Part shown: piece by piece, positions 1-7,637 of the stretch
How the letters are laid out: each line of letters starts with the position of its first letter
Position numbering within the stretch: position 1 is the stretch's first letter
From: Bacteroides sp.
Lineage (GTDB): Bacteria; Bacteroidota; Bacteroidia; Bacteroidales; Muribaculaceae
Reading direction: 5' to 3'
Length of the DNA: 64,000 nt
Assembly: GCA_023663525.1 (NCBI GenBank)
Contig: JAMPHF010000002.1
Coordinates: 809,440 to 873,439 of the forward strand
Position numbers and translations under genes: made by a program
Notes under the pieces: generated by a model
The model's database searches: none
The model's input: only the letters and a program-made list of their open reading frames with translations
What the model was told of the DNA's origin: nothing

Positions 1-879
1 ATTGTCCCCGCAGGTCTGCTTTTCATCGACGCAAGCAGCAACACATACCTGCGCTCACGCTCCGACATAAAGGGTGTGAAGACACCGCTGCTCGGAGAAC
101 TGCCCGAAGCGTCCAACAAGTCCGGCTCTCAGCGTATGCGCCGCCTCAAACGCCATTGGCGCAAACTCACCGGCAAATCCGAGACTGCTTCGGAAGCCCC
201 GGCACTCCTCGTCTACGAACACGGTCAGAGTATCATCAACGAAGCCTTCCGTATGCTCCGCTCCAATCTTGAGTTCATGACCCGCAACGGACGCAACCGA
301 GTGATCATGGTGACCTCATTCAATCCCGGATCGGGAAAGTCATTCATCTCGCTCAACCTTGCGGCCACCCTCGCGCTCAAGGATAAGGAGAGGAAAGTCC
401 TCGTCATCGACCTCGACCTCCGCCGTGCATCCGTCTCGCGCACCGTCCCACACTCGCGCGGTATCGCCGACTATCTCTCCGAGGCCACCGACAATTGCGA
501 CAAGTACATCCAGCCCACTCAATGTCCCGGTCTCCACGTTCTGCCGGTCGGCACGATTCCTCCGAATCCCACCGAACTGCTCTATTCAGACCGTCTCAAG
601 AATCTGATCGACAAATACCGTCTGGAATATGACTACATCTTCCTTGACTGTCCTCCGGCTGAAATCGTGGCCGATGCGTCAATCATCACTCCGCTTGCCG
701 ACATGACTGTATTCGTCATCCGCGCCGGACTCCTTGATCGCCGCATGATTCCCGAAATCGACCGCATCTATAACTCTCACCGCTACAATAATTTCATGCT
801 TATCCTCAACGGCACATCATCGACCGTCACCCCATACAGGAAATACTCCTACGGATCATACTACAAGTCTGAAAAGTAG
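1..879 (+). CDS. Tyrosine-protein kinase (BY-kinase) domain of a capsule/exopolysaccharide chain-length protein, 5'-truncated
   Basis: C-terminal cytoplasmic kinase part of a Wzc/CpsD-type protein, which controls capsular or exopolysaccharide polymer length by autophosphorylating tyrosines. The reading frame is open to base 1 and upstream residues (LRSRSDIKGV before KTPLLGELP) fit the linker that precedes the kinase, so the GTG at 76 is not the start and the gene begins outside the window. Visible motifs are a Walker A loop NPGSGKS (about 322-342), a Walker A' strand VLVIDLDLRR (about 400-430) and a Walker B strand YIFLDCPP (about 634-657). The last 15 residues hold five tyrosines, the typical C-terminal Tyr cluster. 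The Wzz-type membrane part should lie upstream. No strong terminator follows directly. Confidence 0.9.
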   Translation: MVPAGLLFIDASSNTYLRSRSDIKGVKTPLLGELPEASNKSGSQRMRRLKRHWRKLTGKSETASEAPALLVYEHGQSIINEAFRMLRSNLEFMTRNGRNRVIMVTSFNPGSGKSFISLNLAATLALKDKERKVLVIDLDLRRASVSRTVPHSRGIADYLSEATDNCDKYIQPTQCPGLHVLPVGTIPPNPTELLYSDRLKNLIDKYRLEYDYIFLDCPPAEIVADASIITPLADMTVFVIRAGLLDRRMIPEIDRIYNSHRYNNFMLILNGTSSTVTPYRKYSYGSYYKSEK

Positions 880-943
880 CGACACCAAAACAGAAAAAAG
901 AATAGCTAAGGACCTAACTTTTTTATTTATATATTTTTATTGG

Positions 944-1130
944 AAGCGGACCGGACGAGACCATGCTGCCGGAAAGGCAACATGCCGACGCATGGAATGA
1001 GTTCCGCGCGACATGGCCTTATCCGCGCCCACTTCAGGTTGTCTTATAAGTAAGTAACTCTATCTTGATCTAATCTTGAAAAACGCACACATTGCCGTGT
1101 CGGACCTCACCGTCCCTCACGGCAATTTTT
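944..1130 (+). ncRNA. Candidate structured small RNA ending in an intrinsic terminator
   Basis: No open frame is credible here, yet the segment is rich in pairing. GCGGA (946-950) can pair with TCCGC (1022-1026), CGGA (952-955) with TCCG (1003-1006) and CCATG (961-965) with CATGG (991-995). A compact hairpin TGCC-GGAAA-GGCA sits at about 967-979. The segment ends in a strong hairpin plus T run (1091-1130). An AT-rich stretch precedes it, but no TAnnTTTG box was found. It could instead be an unusual 3' UTR of the kinase gene. No Rfam family was recognised. Structure is seen; existence as a separate transcript is inferred. Confidence 0.3.
1091..1130 (+). terminator. Rho-independent terminator
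   Basis: A perfect 9-base inverted repeat, ATTGCCGTG at 1091-1099 and CACGGCAAT at 1118-1126, with an inner GGAC/GTCC pairing, is followed directly by TTTTT. It would end transcription from the kinase gene or from the candidate small RNA. Confidence 0.8.
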
Positions 1131-1259
1131 CATAAATTGAACCCTGATTCAGAACGTAGAGGAAATATCTTCGGAAATGTTTGCGATTAAACGGATATGC
1201 CCGTACAATAGTCGTTTAACACGCCAAGGGCATCTTCTCTACGAATTTTTCTCATACGG

Positions 1260-1391
1260 ATTCCCAATTCCCATTCCCATAAAATAACGGGAATAGTGGG
1301 AAAATTCCCATTTTTCCCATTTTCCCGTGGGAATGGGAATGTGGGAAAATTCCCGTTTTCCCGTCTCCTTGTGGGAATGGGAATTGGGAAT
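1260..1391. repeat. Nested palindromic repeat block, GGGAAT family, copy 1
   Basis: The outer arms are perfect 20-base inverted repeats (1260-1279 and 1372-1391). Inside lie further inverted GGGAA/TTCCC runs. A core hairpin ATTCCC (1273-1278), loop ATAAAATAAC, GGGAAT (1289-1294) is shared in form with two other copies in this window (1762-1782 on the opposite strand, and 32250-32271). Looks like an intergenic palindromic repeat family; mobility is unknown. Confidence 0.75.
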
Positions 1392-1537
1392 TGGAATGGA
1401 AATGAGACATACCGGGGGAATAGAGTGACAAGAATCATATTCGTACGGACATGCCTTTGGCATGTTTGAATGGATATACCCATACAATTGCAGGTTTATA
1501 GCAAATATCCTAAAGGCATATCCACACATTCATATAT

Positions 1538-1668
1538 ACATGTCTATATATATATGATTCTCATATACACATCTATATATGATACGTATATAGATATATG
1601 ACTCTCCTCACTATCTCTTATAAAAGGGAGAGAGTGTATATATAAGAGAGTGTATATATGTATGTATG
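1538..1668. repeat. AT-rich low-complexity stretch with TATATA and GAGAG runs
   Basis: Short TATA/CATATA runs are interspersed with CTCTC and GAGAG blocks; CACTATCTCTT can pair with the following GGGAGAGAGTG. There is no coding signal. It may be a low-complexity intergenic spacer or contain strong AT-rich promoter-like DNA; no TAnnTTTG box was identified. Confidence 0.5.
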
Positions 1669-1737
1669 TTGCAAAGTTAATGCCGAATCATCCCCTAAAT
1701 GGTGCGATAACGCAAAAAAAGAGCGCGTTACACCATT

Positions 1738-1796
1738 ATTCCCATTTTCCCATTCCCACTTTTCCCATTATTTCATGGGAATGGGAAAATGGGAAT
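1738..1796. repeat. Perfect long palindrome, GGGAAT family, copy 2
   Basis: Perfect 21-base inverted repeat (1738-1758 and 1776-1796) around a 17-base loop. On the reverse strand its core reads ATTCCCA-TGAAATAA-TGGGAA, the same layout as copies 1 and 3. Immediately 5' lies a smaller hairpin with TAACGC/GCGTTA arms (about 1708-1730). Confidence 0.8.
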
Positions 1797-1869
1797 CTGT
1801 AAGGGACGAAAGGGGACAGAATGACAGAATGGCAAAAGAGACAGAGATACCCATGTCGGGTAAACTATT

Positions 1870-1903
1870 ATGAGGGCGTGCCATCAATTATGACACGCCC
1901 TCA
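1870..1903 (-). terminator. Hairpin terminator of the BspA-like gene
   Basis: TGAGGGCGTG at 1871-1880 pairs perfectly with CACGCCCTCA at 1894-1903 around a 13-base loop, 24 bases past the stop of the minus-strand gene. The T tract on that strand is weak, so the call rests on the stem and its position. Confidence 0.6.
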
Positions 1904-1926
1904 TTCTATCAGTACTATTTATAAAC

Positions 1927-4362
1927 TTAATAGTGTACTTTGTATGTCTTAACGGGAGTCTGGATCAAATAGATACCATGCTGATAGAGTTGAATCGTGT
2001 CAGTTATTCCTGTAGCTGTCACTCGGTCAATGAGCATACCACTGACCGAATATGCACTAATTGGCTGACCTTCTTCAACACCATTAATTGTCACAAGACC
2101 TGTTTGGTCAACGTACACCTTAATCGCATTGGTGGCAGTTATGTTTTCAATTGACGAATTCACGTTTTCAAACGTAACTCTCAATTCCGAGTCACTGCTC
2201 AGAGACGGAGTGGTGAAACGATTATCGTCTGAGAGCTGTGAAGTTACATCGCGACCATTGAATGTCACTGCATTGACCTTCCATCCATCTTCGGGAGTGA
2301 TGATGCAACTGAAAGTCTGCCCTTTCTCTATCTCAACATCTACTGAACCTCCAACAGCCATAAACATCGACAGTTTGACAGGGTTTTCAGCAAAATAGAC
2401 ATCAACAGTATGATTTGCATCGAGATTCTTAATGGCATATACCCCATCAACAACCTCAGCCGTCATATCCTCGCCGTCAATCAAAAGTTTCGCAAGATGA
2501 TAACCATCTTTTGCTGTCATCGAAATCACAACGTCCGTATTCATTGCAAATTCCATGACCCGCTCAGGTTTAATGTCATTCACCATCAATGCACCTCCGG
2601 TGATTGAATGTGAGTAAGGGAAAGTAATCTGATAATTCAATGGTTCGGTAATTTCCTCCTCTACGATATTTTTGAATGTTGCCCATTCAGGAGAAGCCTT
2701 ATATGTTTCGGCACTTCCTTTCGGTACAAAAAGCGTGCAATTGTTATCTTCCTTTATAATCGGATTCCACGATGTCGTAAATTCTGACCATCGGGGAAGC
2801 ACTGCACGATTGAAATGGAGTTCCTCAAGACTGCAACCGTGAAATGCAGCCATTGAGATTGCTGTCACCTGATGGTATACTGTAAGATTTTTCAATGACG
2901 AGCATCCACTGATAAAGTTACCTCTTATATCTTCAAGACTTTTGGGCAATTGCAATTCTTCAAGACTTTCGCAGTTAGAGAATGCAGTATTACCTATTTG
3001 TTTGACACCCTCGGGAACAACTATTTTCCTCAGGCGTTTACAATTTCTAAACATGTCTGCACTCACGGCATTAGTTACCGGAATATTTATATCTTCAAGG
3101 CTTACGCAATCACTAAACACACCGCGTCCAATCGATTCAATCGAATCAGGGAAAGTCACCTTACGGAGATTATCACAATGAGAAAAAGCATATTCGCCAA
3201 TTGTCTTAACTGTTTCGGGTATTATAATCTCAGTAAGATTATCGCAACTGTTGAGCATTTGCGAACTTACGTTGGTGAGCTTTGACGGGAATTTAAAATC
3301 AACAAGACCGGAACCAACGAAGATGGCTGATCCGACTTCCGTAACACTTTCCGGCAAAGTTATATGAGATAACAGAACCGTACCACGAAACGCATAATTG
3401 TCAATCTTAGTTATGCTATTCGGAATATTCACATTTATCAATTTTTTACAGTCGGTAAAAGCGGAAGTCGGTATTTCAGTCATGCCGGAAGAAAGAGTGA
3501 TTGATTCCAAATTGTGAGCCATACTAAAGCAATGATCACCAATCTCTGTAACCGAAGAAGGCAACACAAGCTCCCTAATCTTAGTCGATGAGAAGCAATT
3601 ATCCCCTATCTTCTTTAATGTCGATGGCAATACGATAGTCTCCACCGGTGAAGCACTGAATGCAGAATATTCTATAAACTGCACGCCGTCTTCAATAATC
3701 ACATCTTTAAGCGATGAACATTGACTAAATGTTCCACCGGGGATAGTGGTAATATTTCCGGGAATTGTAACCGACGTAAGCTTGCTGCAACCACCGAAGC
3801 ATGAGTTTCCGAGACTTTCAAGTGTTCTCGGCAGGCTTAGAGATGAGATTTTAGCCTTACTGAAAGCCATATCTTCTATAACCGCCAATCCCTCAGGGAA
3901 TGTGCCATTGGTCACATTGGATTGGTCGAAGGCACTTTTTCTGATGTATTTCAGCCCAGCCGGATAGTTTATATTCTTGACAGTACAGAGATAGAATGCA
4001 TAGCTCTGAATTTCCGTCACTGTTTCAGGAAGACTGACAGCTTTCACGTCACATTGCTGGAAAGCCTGATACCCTATGGCTGTGACCGTATATGTGTTGC
4101 CATTATACGTCACTTCAGCCGGAATGGCAATCGAGTCAGACTTATACTTTACATCTCCATAGGTGACAGTGACTGACTTTCCATCGGGGTTGATATTGTA
4201 GAATATATCTACATCCTCATAATACCCACTCCCCGGATGATAGTGGTCAACTCTGTTTTTTACGGTGAAATCATATCCCCATGCTGCTGTAATCGTAAAG
4301 CAACAGGCAAGCACAAGCATAATTCCACGCAGACGTGTGATTTTCGACTGTGAAATTTTCAT
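1927..4362 (-). CDS. BspA-like leucine-rich-repeat secreted protein with C-terminal sorting-type domain
   Basis: 811 residues. The N-terminus is basic and then hydrophobic (about residues 1-29), a Sec signal peptide. Residues from about 80 to 545 are tandem LRR_5/BspA repeats, recognisable by recurring units of the type SLPETVTEIQSYAFYLC and VTIPGNITTIPGGTF, each with an I-P/L-P strand and an AF-x-x-C turn. This is followed by a region with VTFN/ITF beta-rich repeats. The last about 60 residues (YSVSGMLIDRV to the final KVHY) resemble a type IX secretion type A sorting domain: a beta-sandwich ending in G-x-Y-L and a lysine near the end. BspA-type proteins are cell-surface or secreted adhesion proteins; the ligand here is unknown. 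Single gene with its own promoter (4481-4512) and 3' hairpin. Confidence 0.85.
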   Translation of the reverse strand: MKISQSKITRLRGIMLVLACCFTITAAWGYDFTVKNRVDHYHPGSGYYEDVDIFYNINPDGKSVTVTYGDVKYKSDSIAIPAEVTYNGNTYTVTAIGYQAFQQCDVKAVSLPETVTEIQSYAFYLCTVKNINYPAGLKYIRKSAFDQSNVTNGTFPEGLAVIEDMAFSKAKISSLSLPRTLESLGNSCFGGCSKLTSVTIPGNITTIPGGTFSQCSSLKDVIIEDGVQFIEYSAFSASPVETIVLPSTLKKIGDNCFSSTKIRELVLPSSVTEIGDHCFSMAHNLESITLSSGMTEIPTSAFTDCKKLINVNIPNSITKIDNYAFRGTVLLSHITLPESVTEVGSAIFVGSGLVDFKFPSKLTNVSSQMLNSCDNLTEIIIPETVKTIGEYAFSHCDNLRKVTFPDSIESIGRGVFSDCVSLEDINIPVTNAVSADMFRNCKRLRKIVVPEGVKQIGNTAFSNCESLEELQLPKSLEDIRGNFISGCSSLKNLTVYHQVTAISMAAFHGCSLEELHFNRAVLPRWSEFTTSWNPIIKEDNNCTLFVPKGSAETYKASPEWATFKNIVEEEITEPLNYQITFPYSHSITGGALMVNDIKPERVMEFAMNTDVVISMTAKDGYHLAKLLIDGEDMTAEVVDGVYAIKNLDANHTVDVYFAENPVKLSMFMAVGGSVDVEIEKGQTFSCIITPEDGWKVNAVTFNGRDVTSQLSDDNRFTTPSLSSDSELRVTFENVNSSIENITATNAIKVYVDQTGLVTINGVEEGQPISAYSVSGMLIDRVTATGITDTIQLYQHGIYLIQTPVKTYKVHY

Positions 4363-4480
4363 GATTGATAATGTTGTTTGTTATTATTTTTAGGTTGTCT
4401 TATTTATAATGGGAACATACGATGATGGTATACGCATAGGAAACCACAAACGACTATAATATCATAGTTTCCATACGATG

Positions 4481-4512
4481 CAAAAGTAATGATTAGCCAT
4501 CAATAACGCAAA
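4481..4512 (-). promoter_or_regulatory. Promoter of the BspA-like gene
   Basis: On the minus strand TTTG (4512-4509), a 20-base spacer, then TACTTTTG (4488-4481): a full match to the Bacteroidota TTTG-N19/20-TAnnTTTG promoter. It predicts a leader of about 110 bases. Confidence 0.75.
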
Positions 4513-4562
4513 AAAAATCTATCGAATTATCAAGCAATTTTTGTTCCGCACTTACTTCGCAC

Positions 4563-4952
4563 CTACGCCATCCCCCTGACGAGATGGTAGGCGAGATAGA
4601 CCATCAGAAACCCGGCGGCTGCGCTTGTGAGTGCGTAGAGGGCGACGGTCAGATGTTGTGAGCCGGTGAACAGGAGGTAGTTTTCGTGCATGAAGGTGGA
4701 AAAGGTGGTGAATCCGCCACAGAAACCGACGGTGACAAACAGCCGCACGCCGTCACTCAGATGACAGCCCTTGTCAATGAAGCCATAGACAAGCCCGATG
4801 ATGAAACACCCGACGACATTCACCATGAACGTCCCCCAAGGGAATGTGCCGTGACACATCGACTGAATGGCACGGCTGACAATGTAGCGCGCCACACCTC
4901 CGAGGCAACTTCCCGCCCCTACAAGAAGTATGTTTATTAGTGCTGTATTCAT
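4563..4952 (-). CDS. crcB: Fluoride ion channel/exporter CrcB (FluC)
   Basis: Small four-helix membrane protein (129 residues from the ATG at 4952) that exports fluoride as a dual-topology dimer. Family signatures are present: GGVARY near the N-terminus, VNVVGCFIIG in the second helix, and GFCGGFTTFSTF, the phenylalanine-box helix. The frame could extend 10 residues upstream to an ATG at 4982, but the -7 box TAATTTTG at 4968-4961 lies inside that extension, so the start at 4952 is preferred. It is divergent from the S9 peptidase gene. No fluoride riboswitch fits in the very short leader. Confidence 0.92.
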   Translation of the reverse strand: MNTALINILLVGAGSCLGGVARYIVSRAIQSMCHGTFPWGTFMVNVVGCFIIGLVYGFIDKGCHLSDGVRLFVTVGFCGGFTTFSTFMHENYLLFTGSQHLTVALYALTSAAAGFLMVYLAYHLVRGMA

Positions 4953-4960
4953 TTTGTCTG

Positions 4961-4968
4961 CAAAATTA
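4961..4968 (-). promoter_or_regulatory. crcB -7 promoter box, near-leaderless
   Basis: TAATTTTG on the minus strand ends 8 bases before the ATG at 4952, so the predicted transcript has only a few bases of leader. No clear upstream TTTG element was seen. Confidence 0.5.
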
Positions 4969-4992
4969 GGCATATTTATCACGATTTATTCG

Positions 4993-5000
4993 TAATTTTG
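4993..5000 (+). promoter_or_regulatory. S9 peptidase -7 promoter box
   Basis: TAATTTTG on the plus strand, about 100 bases before the ATG at 5104 and back to back with the crcB box. No good -33 element was seen. Confidence 0.5.
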
Positions 5001-5103
5001 GATAAATTTTGCAATCCGGCGATATTCCTGCCGTTAACCGCTCTATCAAGAACTATGGAATATAACGGATTTCACCATACAGCAACACCATAACCACACA
5101 ACC

Positions 5104-7560
5104 ATGAAGATTCATGCCATACCACTGGTCGGGCTTCTCGCGCTTGGACTAAACGCGTCGGCCGACAGCATAAATATCAACTCGCTCAAATATCAAGGTC
5201 CATTTGCCATCAAGAAACCGGCGATGGTTGACAGCGTTGACGTGAACTCAAAGAAATTTGATGCATCGTCACTTCTCAAAACCCCGGTTGCACTCTCAGC
5301 CGCCGAGAAAGGTGCGACTGTTGACGGCAACGTAATCCTGAAATCTGACGGCGAGGCACTCCATCTGCTGAACTTCACAATCGACAATGAACGCTACGCC
5401 ACCGGCACGCTTAAAATTGACGGACTGAAGCACCATGAGGTGTATCTCGACGGGAAGAAACTTGATGGCAACCGCCTCGTCCTCACGCCTGCCACCCACA
5501 GCGTCACAATCAAGTGTCTGACTGAAAGCAGTTCAGCCGACACGCTGCATGTAGCCATCGAGTGTGACCGCCCGGAACTCCTGACAATCAACCCCGACGG
5601 TCTGAAACGCTTCACCCTCGACAATGTGATGACCGGCAAGAGATTCAGATCAGCCACGCTATCGCCAAGCGGGAAATATCTGCTCCGCACCTACAACTAC
5701 ACGCATGATGGCGGTGCAAACACATTCTCATTCGAGGTCAGCGAACTTACGTCAGGGAAGCGAATCGCCGGACGGAGCGAAAGGTTGCAATGGATGCCCA
5801 AGAGCGACCGTCTGTATCTCACACGTCTTGTTCACGGCAAGCGGCAACTCGTCGCGCTCGATCCTGCCGACGGCCGTGAAACCGTGATGGCTGAAGATGT
5901 CCCCTCATCAAGCTTCACCATCTCGCCCACCGAGGATTTCCTCATCTATACAAAAATCAACGAGGGTCCGAAAGAAAACCAGCCTGACCTCTATGAGATT
6001 GTCCATCCCGAAGACCGCCAGCCCGGATGGCGCAACCGAGGCTCATTGATGAAATTTGACTTTGCGAACGGACTCTCCTCCCCGCTGACATTCGGAAACC
6101 GCAACGTCAATCTCTGCGGTATCTCGGACGACGGCAACCACATACTTTTCTCTGTCCATGAATCGCGGGTGGAAAAAAGACCTACGAGCCTCACCTCACT
6201 CTATCTGATGAATCTCGCTGACAATTCCACCAATTGTCTGATAAACAAAGACGGCTTCCTCAACGCGGCAAGCCTTTCGCCCGACGGGACAAAAGTGGCC
6301 ATCGTGGCCTCGCCCGAAGCATTCAATGGAGTGGGCAAAAATCTGCCAGAGGGGAAAATACCGAGCATGTATGACCTCCAGCTTTATGTGATGTCAGTCA
6401 ACTCGCCGGTGGTCAAGCCTCTCACACGCGATTTCCACCCCTCAATCGAGCAGATTGCATGGAACCGCAATGACGGCAATATCTATTTCACCGCCGAGGA
6501 CCGCGACCTCCAGTCGCTTTTCCGCGTCAACCCCGTATCGGGTAAAATCGACAATCTTGATGCGCAGGAGGAATACATCGCGTCATTTGACCTCGCATCG
6601 ACCTCGCCAGTGCTCGTATATGTCGGGCAGGGAGCATCCAATTCCGACCGCCTCTACTCCCTCAATACAAAAAACATGCGCCACACACTCATCGAAGACC
6701 TCAATGCCGAAAGGATGGACGGCATCAGAATCGGTGAATGCCGCCCGTGGATCTATCAGACCTCACGCGGCGACAGCATCTGTGGCCGCTATATCCTCCC
6801 GCCCGACTTCGACCCCTCGCGCAAATATCCCATGATTGTCAACTACTACGGCGGCTGCAACCCGACGAGCAGGACTTTCGAGGGACGCTACCCCCACCAT
6901 CTCTATGCCGCCCACGGCTACGTGGTGCTTGTCATCAATCCGAGCGGAGCAGCCGGATTCGGTCAGGAATTTGCATCGCGCCACGTCAACACGGCGGGTG
7001 AAGGTGTGGCCGAGGATATAATCGAGGGTGTCAAGCAGTTCACGGAGTCACATCCCTGGGTGGACGCATCGAAGATAGGCTGCATCGGAGCTTCCTACGG
7101 AGGATTCATGACACAGTATCTCCAGACCAAGACCGATATTTTCGCGGCCGCAATTTCCCATGCCGGAATCAGCGACCACACAAGCTACTGGGGCGAGGGA
7201 TACTGGGGATACTCATACAGCGAGGTCAGCATGGCCGAAAGCTATCCCTGGAGCCATTCAGACCTCTATGTGAAGCAAAGCCCCCTCTACAATGCCGACA
7301 AAATCCACACCCCCCTGCTCTTTCTCCACGGCGACAGCGACACGAATGTGCCCTTTGGTGAAAGTATCCAGATGTACACCGCACTCAAGCTCCTCGGCAG
7401 GGAGACCGCATTCGTGGCAGTGAAAGGAGCAAACCACCAAGTGACTGAGTTCAACAAACGCAAGCAATGGCAGGAGACCATCTTCGCATGGTTTGCAAAA
7501 TATCTTCAGGACGATGACTCATGGTGGGAGTCACTTTACCCCAAAAAGACACTCGACTAA
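5104..7560 (+). CDS. S9 family (dipeptidyl-peptidase IV/prolyl oligopeptidase type) serine peptidase
   Basis: 818 residues with an N-terminal Sec signal peptide (about residues 1-20, ending LNASADS), so it is periplasmic or exported. The middle (about 180-560) is a beta-propeller rich in D-G and S-P-D-G-x-K blades. The C-terminal alpha/beta-hydrolase domain carries the catalytic triad: Ser664 in GASYGG, Asp746 in HGDSDTNVP, His778 in GANHQV. The family cleaves peptides after proline or alanine or releases N-terminal dipeptides; exact specificity cannot be read from the sequence. Monocistronic by position, divergent from crcB. No strong terminator was seen before the next gene, 77 bases on. 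Confidence 0.88.
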   Translation: MKIHAIPLVGLLALGLNASADSININSLKYQGPFAIKKPAMVDSVDVNSKKFDASSLLKTPVALSAAEKGATVDGNVILKSDGEALHLLNFTIDNERYATGTLKIDGLKHHEVYLDGKKLDGNRLVLTPATHSVTIKCLTESSSADTLHVAIECDRPELLTINPDGLKRFTLDNVMTGKRFRSATLSPSGKYLLRTYNYTHDGGANTFSFEVSELTSGKRIAGRSERLQWMPKSDRLYLTRLVHGKRQLVALDPADGRETVMAEDVPSSSFTISPTEDFLIYTKINEGPKENQPDLYEIVHPEDRQPGWRNRGSLMKFDFANGLSSPLTFGNRNVNLCGISDDGNHILFSVHESRVEKRPTSLTSLYLMNLADNSTNCLINKDGFLNAASLSPDGTKVAIVASPEAFNGVGKNLPEGKIPSMYDLQLYVMSVNSPVVKPLTRDFHPSIEQIAWNRNDGNIYFTAEDRDLQSLFRVNPVSGKIDNLDAQEEYIASFDLASTSPVLVYVGQGASNSDRLYSLNTKNMRHTLIEDLNAERMDGIRIGECRPWIYQTSRGDSICGRYILPPDFDPSRKYPMIVNYYGGCNPTSRTFEGRYPHHLYAAHGYVVLVINPSGAAGFGQEFASRHVNTAGEGVAEDIIEGVKQFTESHPWVDASKIGCIGASYGGFMTQYLQTKTDIFAAAISHAGISDHTSYWGEGYWGYSYSEVSMAESYPWSHSDLYVKQSPLYNADKIHTPLLFLHGDSDTNVPFGESIQMYTALKLLGRETAFVAVKGANHQVTEFNKRKQWQETIFAWFAKYLQDDDSWWESLYPKKTLD

Positions 7561-7637
7561 CCGTCCCATAGACTAACCTTTTCTACGTCTTATCTGTTAC
7601 TAAAAGAGTAGTCCAATGGCCAAAAAAAACATTATAA

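Larger units (their letters stand above)
880..1926. other. Long non-coding region (about 1 kb) between kinase and BspA-like gene
   Basis: Holds, in order: an AT-rich stretch; the candidate small RNA and terminator; a nested palindromic GGGAAT repeat block (1260-1391); a 7+3+7 palindrome ACATGCC-TTT-GGCATGT at 1449-1465; an AT-rich, TATA-repeat segment (about 1538-1668); a second palindromic repeat (1738-1796); and a terminator-like hairpin shared with the opposing gene. The short frames inside it are translations of the repeats and are not called as genes. Confidence 0.7.

Noticed and set aside
961..995. SRP (4.5S) RNA apical hairpin
   Set aside because: The CCGGAAAGG loop looked similar, but the AGCA/CAGG internal loop of SRP RNA is missing.
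1260..1400. CRISPR array
   Set aside because: The repeats are inverted and nested, not direct repeats with unique spacers; no cas genes are present.
1187..1873. Several 70-100 residue frames (rich in FPFSHSH and MGMGKWE)
   Set aside because: They translate the palindromic GGGAAT repeats and their complements, overlap on both strands, and have no start context.
4953..5103. Fluoride riboswitch upstream of crcB
   Set aside because: The leader predicted from the -7 box is only a few bases; no pseudoknot motif was found.
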